In this document: positions 13,490 through 22,071 of the stretch, in pieces
Position numbering within the stretch: position 1 is the stretch's first letter
Layout of the letters: each line of letters starts with the position of its first letter
NCBI GenBank assembly: GCA_002205965.3
Contig: NADL03000691.1
Span: 496,001 to 560,000, forward strand
Source: Kappaphycus alvarezii
Lineage: Eukaryota; Rhodophyta; Florideophyceae; Gigartinales; Solieriaceae
Direction of reading: 5' to 3'
Length of the DNA stretch: 64,000 bases
Notes under the pieces: model-generated
Told to the model about the DNA's origin: nothing
What the model saw: the letters and a program-made list of their open reading frames with translations, nothing else
Database searches by the model: none
Position numbers and translations under genes: made by a program

Positions 13490-13810
13490 TTATCTAGCAT
13501 ATCTCATAAAAAGAAAAAACTTCGTTTTCTCCTCTGACTCATGAAATGGCGCAATAAACAGCTTGAGTGACCCCAGCAAAGCAATTGTTGTAGAAAAATC
13601 GCAAGCTTTTAGTGGATACAAGTTTCTGGTAATATTTGAGGTAATAGAGCCCCGTGTGGCGCAGGCGGGCGAAACAGCACTCACTCGTTCTTTAGAAATC
13701 TCAACGGCTCCCAATCTTAAGTTTTCTAAATGATTCCTCTTGTCCACGTATATCCACGAACGTATGTTCTGCAAGGGGATGAGTAAGCGGGCGTCATTGA
13801 AACACTGCAA
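13490..13810 (-). CDS. Conserved 106-aa hypothetical protein of block A
   Basis: This is an open frame of 106 codons beginning MQCFNDARLLIPLQNIRSW and ending FFLFMRYAR. The same frame is recognisable in A' (59628-59864, MRCFNDARLLIRLRNISSW) and A'' (31726-31965, MQNIRSWIYVSEGNRL). Shared words include SPACATR.SIT and the terminal FCMRYAG or FLFMRYAR. It follows the cysteine-rich gene on the same strand by about 130 bp, so it could be a downstream exon or a separate small gene. There is no signal peptide and no recognised domain. Confidence 0.4.
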   Translation of the reverse strand: MQCFNDARLLIPLQNIRSWIYVDKRNHLENLRLGAVEISKERVSAVSPACATRGSITSNITRNLYPLKACDFSTTIALLGSLKLFIAPFHESEEKTKFFLFMRYAR

Positions 13811-13941
13811 CTCCGCTCTGGCCTCACAATGGCCGTATCCACCATCAGTCTAACGTCCAACGTTGATGCCAATGCTACCCGAGTCGCCACCATCGCCACC
13901 ATCGCCACCATCACCGTTCCCGTTAGCATTCCCGGATCCGA

Positions 13942-14247
13942 TCACATTTCCGCCCTGCCCGCCATCACCGCCATCCCCGCCGTCGCCGCCATTCCAGTTG
14001 TCACATCCCCGATCACAACACCTCCTTTTCCTTTAGGATTACAGCACGTGAATCCATAGCTGCATGCGAATACCTTGCAACCGTATCCGTAAGATGAAGA
14101 GCACAAGTAATCAGCGAGATAGTAATCGGGCAGGCAGACGCAAGGGCAGACCAAGGAGCGCTCCGAGGTTGGCACCGAAGCGGCGACGCTTCCATCAATC
14201 GATCCGAGGACCACAAGGAGCCCGAGCAGAGAGAAGATTGCTTTCAT
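13942..14247 (-). CDS. Small secreted cysteine-rich protein, copy in block A
   Basis: The 101-codon frame starts with a clear signal peptide (residues 1-23, core FSLLGLLVVLGSIDGSVAA). The mature part has eight cysteines at residues 34, 36, 38, 49, 57, 62, 68 and 69, spaced C-x-C-x-C-x10-C-x7-C-x4-C-x5-CC. It is rich in Tyr, Ser and Gly and ends its ordered part at NPKGKGG. A G/D/N-biased low-complexity tract follows in the DNA. The start is supported by conservation of the 5' leader in all three copies and by a TATA box about 100 bp upstream. The spacing matches no cysteine-rich family I know. It could be an effector-like, antimicrobial-like or extracellular-matrix protein. The three copies differ in how far the frame extends; about one break per copy is likely. 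Confidence 0.6.
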   Translation of the reverse strand: MKAIFSLLGLLVVLGSIDGSVAASVPTSERSLVCPCVCLPDYYLADYLCSSSYGYGCKVFACSYGFTCCNPKGKGGVVIGDVTTGMAATAGMAVMAGRAEM

Positions 14248-14345
14248 TGTGTTCGGCGATTGCAGGATGGTAGATTTCGTTTAGTGGAGTTGTTTGAGGG
14301 GGAGAGATGTCTGGTGATTCAGTGTCGAAGATCGCATACCGGGCA

Positions 14346-14354
14346 TTTTATATA
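14346..14354 (-). promoter_or_regulatory. TATA box of the cysteine-rich gene (block A)
   Basis: TATATAAAA on the minus strand, about 100 bp upstream of the ATG at 14247. The same box and following leader, including ATCACCAGACATCT and ACGAAATCTACCATCCTGC, recur in the other two blocks. Confidence 0.6.
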
Positions 14355-15361
14355 CAGATTATCTCGGCGCCCATGGTCGTGTTTTTCCTAACCTTCAACT
14401 CTCTCTGCGTGCGATATTCTGTTCAAGGGTCCAACAGGCTCCTGAGGATTGCAGAGAAATTGTTGAAAAAACAATCGTAAAGGACTATTTCCACTACTAT
14501 TACCGCTGAAAGAGGATAAGTTTTCAACAAAGTTCCGTGTTTCATGGTATGAAGCATGGCAATGCCTGGAGTGGATATTTTCTGGTTGTGATAACGAAAA
14601 CACTAGGACATGTTTCCAGAGATTGCAATTTCTTTCTACAGCGAATAGCAAAGCAGGTTTAATGCGCAGATTCTGTAGTTCTGTTACCATCTACGGTAAT
14701 CACGGAATGAAGGAGTCGCCAAAGAAACGAAGGAAATGCAAAAGAACCAGGTATTCTGAGCGTAATGTCAGGTAAGAACGGCGCTTGTAGCACAGGAAGA
14801 AAAATTCCCTGACTTTGTGTCATATCTGTTCTAACACTAGAAATGACAGATAATTAAATTATTTTCCAAGATTCTCTATGTGAGTCGTACAAAGTAGTTC
14901 GATTTCCATGTCCGAGGTGTGTGTCCCCAATAATTTCGGATCCCTCGTTTCGTCTACTAGCATACACCGAGGGATAGCCGAACCGCATTTTTTAAACATT
15001 AAAGAACCAAATCGATCCCCTAGATTACTACATAGTTGTAGTAATCCAGTAGTCTTTTCTCGCGTTGGCACCTGATTTGACACTGTGTACTACTGTTGAT
15101 CTAGATTTCTTTTCTCGTAATTTCCTACATGCGGAAAATCCATGTGCAGAATATGGAAATTTAAAGACTGTTCATTCACCTTTGGAATATTTCAAAACAT
15201 CCCGCCATTGAAGGTCCCATCGCCACATCTTTCTGGGATCAGATAAACCCTATACGAAAAATAGATAAGAGAGGGATTGCTCACCGGCTGTTGAGATATT
15301 TTCTAATATCTCCACGGACTCAATCCTGCCTAGTTCCTCCCATGATAATATCTGGATCATG

Positions 15362-15413
15362 CCTCAGATTACAACTTAGAGGGCATCTGTGCCCTCTAAA
15401 TTGTAATCTGAGG
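15362..15413. repeat. Near-perfect 24-bp inverted repeat
   Basis: Arms at 15362-15385 and 15390-15413 match at 23 of 24 positions around a 4-bp loop (TCTG). The same structure is present in block A' at 58040-58091 with a perfect arm match. Block A'' around 30.23 kb has only a degenerate remnant. Confidence 0.75.
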
Positions 15414-16071
15414 ATATACATGTCAATGCTATTGCCTGATCAAATAAAATCTCATCCGAACCACTGCACCACGACCTGCTGTTGTTGATTTTTTCATTCT
15501 GTACCATACAACTATTCGAAAGAGGACATTTAACTCCGTGCAACATATGTATACGTAATTTCTTATTTGTTTGTAGTATGTTATAATTGCATTTTTCCTC
15601 TACCACGTAAAAGGTATTGTTTGATAAATTCAAATCGTTAATTTTTGAAAAGTGCGGTTCGGCTATCCCCCGGTGTATGCTAGACATGCTCAGGAGAATG
15701 GGTAATGTGAGTCATGTGCCTAAATGGTTGGCTCGAAGTTTGTCAGCAGGCATGATGCATTGGACATCACTGCTGCTGCCGCCGCCGCACGCCTGTTTGA
15801 TAAATGCATGTACTCAATCTTGGAGATAGGCACTGACTCTCAAGACAATTTAGGAGACAGTTCTATGCGAATTTTATTGAAAGGGGGAACGTTGGGGTGT
15901 TTTACTCTTGGAAGGTATATCCGATTTATTGAAACGATGCACCAAATCCCGTTATCTCTGTGGGTACATTTAGATCTGCACTGCCCCTCTTGTTCAGAGA
16001 GTTCCAACTACTACTGCTGAAATCTATGCATTTTCGGAGAGAGAAAAGATTAGGGGGTGTGGGGTGCTTCA

Positions 16072-16097
16072 ATATTTGAAAGATATGGTAGGTTGTG
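16072..16097 (+). repeat. Recurrent 20-25-bp motif (TTTGAAAGATATGGT.GGTTGTG)
   Basis: One copy of a short word that recurs at 16814-16842 (-), 28121-28150 (-), 50067-50085 (-, partial), 56819-56845 (+), 57590-57617 (-) and 8744-8766 (+, diverged). In two places it is translated in an open frame as FLKDMVGC. Confidence 0.5.
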
Positions 16098-16271
16098 ACC
16101 AATTACGGTGTTTTAATGATTGAAAAATAGGGTAGCCTAGAGTTTCCCGTGCTCATTTTCGAATCTGGAGATAGAAGATTGTTGGCTAAAACAGAGGGGA
16201 CAGGAACGTTGTCAGAAGCTCGATTCCAGGTTGTGCCAGTGAGGCCATGGTCAAGGAAAAGCCCTATTACT

Positions 16272-16493
16272 TCAACAGAAAGGACAGTGGCTGGTCACTT
16301 TTGGTCTTGCTGTAATGGTCAATACGATAATGGTTACCCATCGCATTATCATAACCTCTCCTTCAATTTCGTATAGATCTTTTCTTAAAATACTCTCTAC
16401 AGATTTACGTATGAATGTCGCAGTTCTTCGCGCTCCAGTACGCACTGCTTCCATCAATATCGTAAATGCATAATTTAGTTGTGTCCACCGCAA
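16272..16493 (-). CDS. Conserved 73-aa open frame of block A
   Basis: The frame reads MRWTQLNYAFTILMEAVR...RKSVESILRKDLYEIEGE...ARPKVTSHCPFC. Block A' (57168-57389) has the same length, with only four or so residue differences. An overlapping frame (16405-16596) is also conserved, so conservation may simply reflect recent duplication of the DNA. No domain is recognised. Confidence 0.25.
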   Translation of the reverse strand: MRWTQLNYAFTILMEAVRTGARRTATFIRKSVESILRKDLYEIEGEVMIMRWVTIIVLTITARPKVTSHCPFC

Positions 16494-16795
16494 CGATCTG
16501 GCACATACGGAGTTGAGGCGTTGTACTGTATTCCCTGCTTACGAAAACAGCTACAACTCGTGGCCAATACATCATTTGTGATCCGAAGTTGGGCATTCAA
16601 CCTGGTTACTGCAATTATTGTACTGCAAGTGTAATTTCTTAGGCGAGATTCTTTGGGATATGCAGCTAGGGAGATCTGGGTGAGTTGCTGAATTCCCTTT
16701 TGTGTAAGCTTACATCTATTATGCTTAATCCATTCAGGGACAACTGACCTCACTTTCAGAACTTTTAGGGAAAAGTAAGAGGTACCACTGGTCAT
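16475..16795 (-). CDS. 106-aa open frame of block A
   Basis: Starts MTSGTSYFSLKVLKVRSVV and continues PEWIKHNRCKLTQKGIQQLT. Block A' has the identical first fifty or so residues but closes earlier. It overlaps the next frame upstream by 4 bp. It is hypothetical and may be a chance frame in a duplicated block. Confidence 0.22.
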   Translation of the reverse strand: MTSGTSYFSLKVLKVRSVVPEWIKHNRCKLTQKGIQQLTQISLAAYPKESRLRNYTCSTIIAVTRLNAQLRITNDVLATSCSCFRKQGIQYNASTPYVPDRCGGHN

Positions 16796-17019
16796 CCTCT
16801 AGGATATTCTGTGCGACAACCGACCATATCTTTCAAAAATTGAGGCATCCCATATTCCTGGCCTTTAGGAATGATACTCCTGCCTAAATGTTCAACTTCA
16901 TAAACTTTCCCCTCTTCCTTCTTCGGTATTATACTTTCATGTACATGCAAGCTATCATACAATTGACTGGTATCAGCCAGCTTTATGCTGCAGCAAATGA
17001 AGCCCATTTGTTCCCCCAT
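16792..17019 (-). CDS. 75-aa open frame of block A, C-terminal half identical in A'
   Basis: The last fifty residues (SIIPKKEEGKVYEVEHLG, then PQFLKDMVGCRTEYPRG) are identical to those of the plus-strand frame at 56572-56868. The two frames have different upstream readings. FLKDMVGC is the translated form of the recurrent 23-bp motif. Function unknown. Confidence 0.28.
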   Translation of the reverse strand: MGEQMGFICCSIKLADTSQLYDSLHVHESIIPKKEEGKVYEVEHLGRSIIPKGQEYGMPQFLKDMVGCRTEYPRG

Positions 17020-17489
17020 TTCCTTTTCTCATGTTTTGTGCTCTGCTTAGACTCATCCCGCTAGAAGTGTCAGAAGACGAATTCAACTACCCTATCATTC
17101 CCCCTTTTTTGTAGCGCAAAACTAGTTCATGGTACTGAATCTATCAAAACTCACCCCTTGGGTGCTGGTGATCACTTCTTGAGCGTCTACAAGGTGTGGA
17201 AGTATATAGACTACATGACTTTGACTCTAAAAGATGCACAACGGTCCACTCATGACCCTTACGTATAAAGGTATTTGCAACATTACAGGGAAAGGGTTTC
17301 GGGGTTTTACTCTTGGAAGATATATTCGATCTATTCTCAAGTTTTCCAGAACATCGCAATTGGCTCAAAAAAGGGGAAAGCTTTGGTGCTTTACTAATAT
17401 GTAGGCATTAGCGTTAATTAACCGAAAGGAGTATACTCGAAAGGTATGCCGACACAGTAATTGGGAAGGAACTACGCTCCCTACAAAGT

Positions 17490-17600
17490 CACCTTACGAC
17501 CATCCATCAAGCAGGCCGCATTGGACATGATGGCTGCTGCAGCATCCCTTTCCATCAAAACCTTCATACTGCAGGGTAAAAGGCTGTACTCGCCCCATCT
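17490..17600 (+). repeat. RQAAL/SNAACL module copy at the edge of block A
   Basis: The plus strand reads KVTLRPSIKQAALDMMAAAASLSIKT. The A' partner at 56085-56170 on the minus strand reads KVTLRAAIRQAALDVTAAAACLCI. This is the pair that best supports RQAAL as the coding strand. Confidence 0.5.
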
Positions 17601-17610
17601 GCAAATCACT

Positions 17611-18000
17611 TTACAATATCCATCCGTCCACTAATTTACACATTCCTTCCACTTCGGCCGCAAGACTACTTCCGTCATCATTCTGGTGACAGCCGTCATT
17701 CTCTGCCGAGACATAATATGATTTTGATCTGGATAAGTTTCGATTCGCAGAAGCTCGAACAAATGAGACAATAATCGGCGAGGCGCTGAGAGCTATGAGG
17801 GAGGATTCAATGCGGGAAGGAGCTAAAAACCAAAAAAATATGTACAACTTCACTAAAGCTGTAATGGAGACCTTCCGGTGGGTGCGATCTGTCCTTATAC
17901 AAAGACACACTGCGGCGACGGTCTCGTCCAACGCAGCATGCCTTACGATTGGCCTCACACCAGCCCTGCGAGGTCGTACCTCATGACTCTGCCTCATTTT
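17611..18000. pseudogene. Coding-like segment with RQAAL module and AEARTN word
   Basis: On the plus strand the segment reads FAEARTNETIIGEALRAMRE (from about 17745), then SMREGAKNQKNMYNFTKAVM and SSNAACLTIGLTPAL, stopping at 17986. On the minus strand 17611-17997 is open for 128 codons and reads MRQSHEVRPRRAGVRP, then RHAALDETVAAVCLC. The plus-strand AEARTN word recurs at 49.70-49.76 kb (minus) as LAEARTNAAIIREGLRVMRE. Both strands show related copies, so which strand is coding remains open. Confidence 0.4.
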
Positions 18001-18164
18001 TAGACTCTTTAATACACAGACTTATCACCCCCTACTGTTCGGGAAATAGCCATCCTGTGTCTCTAGCCAGTAAAGCACCCATGTTATTCCCTTGAAGCTG
18101 TAAAGACGATTTTCAGCTTTCGGGCTAGCCATTGCCGTATTTCAACAATTGCTGAATCCACGTC

Positions 18165-18290
18165 ACACTATTGGAGTACCATCTAAAGTTTTCGACGCAT
18201 TGTAGGGTTTCACGATTGGCTTGGTCATTATACGGTATCTACGCTCCGGTACAAATTAATTGGGTACCAACCTACATATCTACCACAGTA
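18165..18290 (-). pseudogene. KPI.KPY.ASK..DGTP exon-like copy
   Basis: The minus strand reads FVPERRYRIMTKPIVKPY, then NASKTLDGTPIV. Related copies are at 61.69-61.845 kb (FVPECRYRIIVKPIAKPY, then DASKAVDGTP) and a shortened one at 49.85-49.925 kb (FVLERRYRIIV). In all three an RQAAL module lies nearby. The family is unrecognised. Confidence 0.4.
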
Positions 18291-18389
18291 AATTAGCCCC
18301 CATTTCCACTATTTATCCCTTGGGTATCTATCGAGTGAGAAAATTCTTTTATTCGACTTAGTGACACATACTTTACACGTAATAATGAT

Positions 18390-18935
18390 GTTTTGATGAA
18401 AGTTGATATGGCCCGCATCCTTCGCATGGCTCTCATTAAGACTTTCCGCGACCCACTCGGGAGACTCGCTGCCCACTGCTCAGCGATGGAGGGGGCTTCC
18501 TCTGAAGCCACAACCACCTTCGAGACAAACTTTGAACCCTCCTCCGACATTCTTCCTTCTGTGCTGCTGCGCCCTAAGCTCGAATTTACCTTTCCCCTGC
18601 GAAGCCCACCTCCGGTACACAAAACGCCGGCGAATGGGCTTCCTTATCGACAATATCGAGTTCTTCCCATGTCTCTACGTACTTGACATCTTCATCGCAA
18701 GCCTATACACCGCACAGGCCATTCCCCACTCTCGCAAGACCTCTGGAGGGGCTACCCTGCCCATTGAAGCCTCAAAAACTGCGCACTACGCTGCCCTCTG
18801 CGGGACAATACAAGCCCAATTCTTTCCTATTCAATTCGATACTCATGGAGCCATCCGCAAACCTTCCTACAAAAACCTATCCAAAGTCGCCTCCTTCTTC
18901 GCCCCCGCCGCAGGAACCCCTCATACGATGAATAC
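18390..18935 (+). pseudogene. LINE ORF2 C-terminal region, interrupted by an LTR-like element
   Basis: The frame reads IASLYTAQAIPHSRKTSGGA, then EASKTAHYAALCGTIQAQFF and DTHGAIRKPSYKNLSKVASF. This is the pattern of the C-terminal domain after reverse transcriptase in many LINEs of fungi, oomycetes and other protists (A...K...Y..L......F.P......G.......). It ends at the insertion of the solo-LTR-like element at 18936 and resumes at 20405. No reverse transcriptase core is present, so this is a 5'-truncated copy. Confidence 0.5.
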
Positions 18936-18939
18936 TGTA

Positions 18940-19025
18940 ATACAAAAAAATGGTCCTCCCCTCATTTAATACAGGAAATGGTCCTCCCTTCATGTAATAC
19001 AGGAAATGGTCCTCCCTTCGTGTAG
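18940..19025 (+). repeat. Tandem repeat of about 30 bp, three units
   Basis: The unit is TAATACAGGAAATGGTCCTC plus a C/T-rich tail. Three adjacent copies lie at the left end of LTR-like element 1, while element 2 has a shorter version. It lies in the presumed U3 and could be an enhancer-type repeat. Confidence 0.6.
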
Positions 19026-20090
19026 TCCAGCAACCTATAACGATCCCGCCCCTAACTTCTCCCACCGTCATTTCCAAATTTACTTCCATTTTATCTAGAT
19101 ATTTTTATACTGTATTTAACCCTCTGATTCGACCCCGAATCAAGTCCCTTTTCCCATTTAGCTTACCTCCTCCTCCAAATTCGCTTTTTTTGAGAAGAAG
19201 GGCGCAAATGCACTACTGCAAAATCCCTTGCAGATTTATTTTACTTATTCCTAATCTATAGAACCTGCCCCGGGAGCCTACTTAAACCCCTTTATTCTAA
19301 GTTCCAAATGCCCCCGATCATTTTACTCATCACCCCTATCCCCCACACACCCAAAACACCCTACATTGCCTCCCGTTCCCCAACGTCTATCACAATGAAC
19401 AACCTTCGCCCTCTGTCCCTATTTCCAAAAACCGCCCTTCCCGTCCCATCAATGGCCTTCGTCTCGCCGCCTACGGTCTAACAGATGCCGACGACTACAT
19501 CCGGCGGCAAACAAAGAAGCAAATCATCGAGTTCGTTCGCCGCCTCTTCATAGAAGAAGAAGCGAGAGAGGTAAGTCCGGGAAAGGCTGAGAAGGTCGAG
19601 GAGGAGAGCGGGGAGTCCTTCGAGGAATGGTTAGCCCCTGAGCTAGTGTACGAGGCTCAGGAGGAGAAGGAGGAGGAGGAGGAAGAGGATGAGGAGGGTG
19701 AAGAGGAGGAAGAGGAGGAGGAGGAGGAGGAGGATGAGGGAACAGGGGCATGGAAAGTGTTGGACTGGTGGGGCCTGGAATAGAGAGTATGGATCAAGGT
19801 GTGCCCACGATGGAACCGGATGGAGATATCTTTAGTAGTCTAGATATCTCCCAGGGGGAAATAGAGAGCTGTGAGCCATTCGCAGATATTTGTGGGGACT
19901 GCTTGGACAGCATGGATATTTTAGAGGAGTTGTTTGGATCTGATTTAGAGAATGGGAAATAAGAGGACCAAATTAATTGTTAGTTTCTTAAGTATCTTTT
20001 GCTTAGAGTATATTGTCCACACAAAGTATTTTTATGCATTTTTTGGTATCTTCTGTAGTTTTGTTCGGACTTTAGGGGTAGCCAAAAGTC

Positions 20091-20098
20091 TATATAAG
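20091..20098 (+). promoter_or_regulatory. TATA box of LTR-like element 1
   Basis: TATATAAG followed by CTGAGTAAACTGCTTCCTC. Equivalent boxes are at 48229-48236, 35359-35366 and, on the minus strand, 55481-55493. They mark the presumed U3/R border downstream of the coding region. Confidence 0.6.
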
Positions 20099-20171
20099 CT
20101 GAGTAAACTGCTTCCTCATGGAGAGGTCAAGCAAGTTGGCAGACAACTTCAAGCCAAGTACCGAGTAGTAG

Positions 20172-20190
20172 GAAGTTGAGAGTCAACTTC
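20172..20190 (+). promoter_or_regulatory. Hairpin about 80 bp after the TATA box (element 1)
   Basis: GAAGTTGAGAGTCAACTTC forms an 8-bp stem with a 3-base loop. It would fall about 50 nt into a transcript started about 30 bp after the TATA box. It is preceded by a smaller GTTG-N5-CAAC stem. Copies are at 22053, 48309, 35435, 28827 (-) and 55393 (-). Confidence 0.6.
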
Positions 20191-20404
20191 AAACCAAAGA
20201 AAACGTTTTCTTACGCTAGTCGCAGAGCGTCGGTGGTAGACCCTGCTCCTTTTATACTTGCTTGTAGTTTCCTCAACTTTCTTCTATATACACTCCCTTT
20301 TGTTCGTTCAACAAGACCACGGTAGCACTTTTGTCGCTCGCAACACCTCCTTCTCAGGGCAATTGGTTCTCAGGATCTCTTCCCCCGCCGATTTACCCCT
20401 ATCA

Positions 20405-20530
20405 AATACCACCGATTGGTCACCACCCATGCTTTCCTCGTTATCCAGCTGCGGTCCATGCCGTATCTTGCCGTGCTTTGTCTCTCACATCACCTGAGCC
20501 TAGCCTAAGTGACCCAGCTCGATTTAGGGA
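20405..20530 (+). pseudogene. LINE ORF2 extreme C-terminus beyond the LTR insertion
   Basis: The sequence after the target duplication reads, in one frame, YPAAVHAVSCRALSLTSPEP, which resembles the alternating hydrophobic-basic tail that ends many LINE ORF2 proteins. It is the continuation of the LINE piece at 18390-18935. The following 240 bp hold no recognised feature. Confidence 0.35.
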
Positions 20531-21517
20531 ACATTTAATAAAAGTGTATGTTTTGTTTTGTTTCATTAAACAGGCCCCATTCAAACCAATTTTGAATTGG
20601 GGTACATGGGCTTGGTTTCTTGCGAGTAGTGGGAAGTTTAGGAGTCCTTTGAACTTGTATTCATACCATAAAACATCTTCTACAGTACAGATCTTTGAGA
20701 ATCTTCTCAATGTGTGTACTTTGCGATCAACAATAATTTTGACCTATTGTGGTGTAAGAAGGGAAATAGTGGGAAGTTAATTGCTTTAAAAATGGCCGTC
20801 ATTCTAGACACTTATAGTTGTCGTCTGCTGGGCAAATTGTCGGTCGTGTTTCATTCAAAGCACCTCGTTTGAACACTGTAATACAGACAATGGTCCTCCC
20901 CTCGTTCCTCCCCTCGTGTAATCCAGCAACTTACAACGATCCCGCCTCTGACTCCGCTTACCGCCATTTCTAAATTTGTCTACAATCCTCCCTAGAAAAT
21001 TTAATACTGTATCCTCTCCCCCGAATCAACGTTTTATGTCTTTTTTATCCAGTTTCTTAATCAAATTCACTCATGTAGTAATTTCACGCAAACGCGCTAC
21101 TGCAACTTCGATTTTAACCTTTTAATATCGACTCTAGTCCGCCTCTAAGGTGTACTAAAACCCATTTTACCCAACTTTTTTGAGATCCACCAACCCCTAC
21201 GCACACTACCCTCCGCCTCACATCCTCGATCCTCCATCCACAATCGCTCCACTCCATTTACAACCAAAATAAAATACCTTCGCCCCTCCGCCTCCATTAC
21301 CAAAAATCGCAACCCTCGCCCCTAAAGTCCATTCCCATACTCCCCTTTGGACCTAATGACCGTGATGACTACCTACACGGACAAAAAGAAAGAAAAGGTA
21401 ATCGAATTCGTGCGTCGCTTGTTTGTCGAAGAGGAGTCCAAGGAGGTACCTGAGGGGCAGGATTGAGAAGTCGATGAGGGAGCTGGGGAGACCTTCGAGG
21501 AGTGGGAAGCCCCGGAA

Positions 21518-21841
21518 TTGGTATACGAGGTTAACGAAAAGAATGAGGACGAAAACGATGAGTATGAAGAGGAGGATGAGGAGGATGAGGACAACGATGG
21601 AAAAAAAGAAAATGAGGAAAAGGGAGGCATGAGAAGTGTTGGAATGGTGGGGCCGGGACTGGAAAATATGGAACAAGTGGTGCAGACGCTGGAACCGGAT
21701 GAGGATATCTTTAGTAGTTTAGAAATCTCCCAGCCAGAAATAGAGAGCTATGGGCCGTTCGCAGATATTTGCGGGGACTGTTTGGGCAGCATGGATATTT
21801 TGGAGGAGTTGTTTGGATCTGATGTAGAGAATGGGAAATAA
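21518..21841 (+). pseudogene. Acidic protein of LTR-like element 2, open 107-codon stretch
   Basis: The stretch begins MVYEVNEKNEDENDEYEEED, continues as a run of Asp and Glu, then changes to a mixed hydrophobic-acidic C-terminus with DIFSSLEISQPEIES, FADICGDC and SMDILEELFGSDVENGK. The last segment resembles acidic transcription-activation regions, with bulky hydrophobic residues spaced among acids, but has no sequence signature that proves it. Element 1 (19750-19962), element 3 (29138-29359, minus) and element 4 (47738-48064) carry related C-termini. No zinc finger, nuclear localisation signal or enzyme motif is visible. It is a fossil copy and I propose no repaired product. Confidence 0.45.
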
Positions 21842-22052
21842 GAGGACCATATCGATTCTTCGTTTCTTAAGTATCTTTTTTTTATAGCATATCATCCAGA
21901 CAAAGTGTTTTTATGAATTTCCTGGTATCCTCTGTTTCGTTTTGTTTGGATTTTAGTGGTAGCCAAAAGTCTATGTAAGCTGAGTAGATTGCTTCCTCAT
22001 GGAGAGGTCGAGCAAGTTGGCAGACAACTTGAAGTCAAGTCCCCAGTAGTAA

Positions 22053-22071
22053 GAAGTTGAGAGTCAACTTC
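22053..22071 (+). promoter_or_regulatory. Hairpin of LTR-like element 2
   Basis: The same 19-base hairpin as in element 1 (GAAGTTGA, loop GAG, TCAACTTC), about 80 bp after a TATGTAAG box at 21972. Confidence 0.6.

Larger units (their letters stand above)
12046..17590 (-). repeat. Block A: 5.5-kb duplicated gene block, inverted relative to A' and A''
   Basis: Read on the minus strand, this segment matches 56080-61330 nearly end to end and 27330-33965 with more divergence and one large insertion. Paired landmarks are 12046-12330 with 61080-61330, 13126-13371 with 60060-60300, 13490-13820 with 59630-59950, 13850-14260 with 59190-59600, 14260-14760 with 58670-59190, 15090-15690 with 57800-58400, 16270-17020 with 56570-57390, and 17140-17580 with 56080-56540. 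A and A' are very similar by eye (above 90%). A'' is lower. The block carries several conserved open frames, so it is a segmental duplication or a large mobile unit. Confidence 0.8.
18931..20409 (+). mobile_element. Solo-LTR-like element 1 encoding an acidic protein, with 5-bp target duplication
   Basis: The element proper is 18936-20404 (1469 bp), begins TG, ends CCCCTATCA, and is flanked by AATAC on both sides (18931-18935 and 20405-20409). It sits inside LINE sequence. From left to right it holds a short tandem repeat (18940-19020), a C-rich leader, coding sequence for an acidic protein whose longest clean stretch is 19750-19962, a TATA box at 20091 and a hairpin at 20172. This matches an LTR whose U3 carries an ORF, in the manner of the MMTV sag gene in its LTR. 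The copy is a fossil with about one or two breaks. The intact ends and duplication suggest it is one of the younger copies. Confidence 0.7.

Noticed and set aside
13829-14059. Plus-strand open frame of 76 aa rich in Ala, Ile, Thr and Pro (repeated at 59379-59609 minus).
   Set aside because: It is the shadow of the Gly/Asp-rich tract of the cysteine-rich gene on the other strand.
19570-19580. GAGAGGTAAGT in LTR-like element 1, which looks like a 5' splice site.
   Set aside because: The reading continues through it with residues kept in element 2 (EV...GESFEEW), and the matching site in other copies is not splice-like, so it is probably just Glu-Glu-Val codons.
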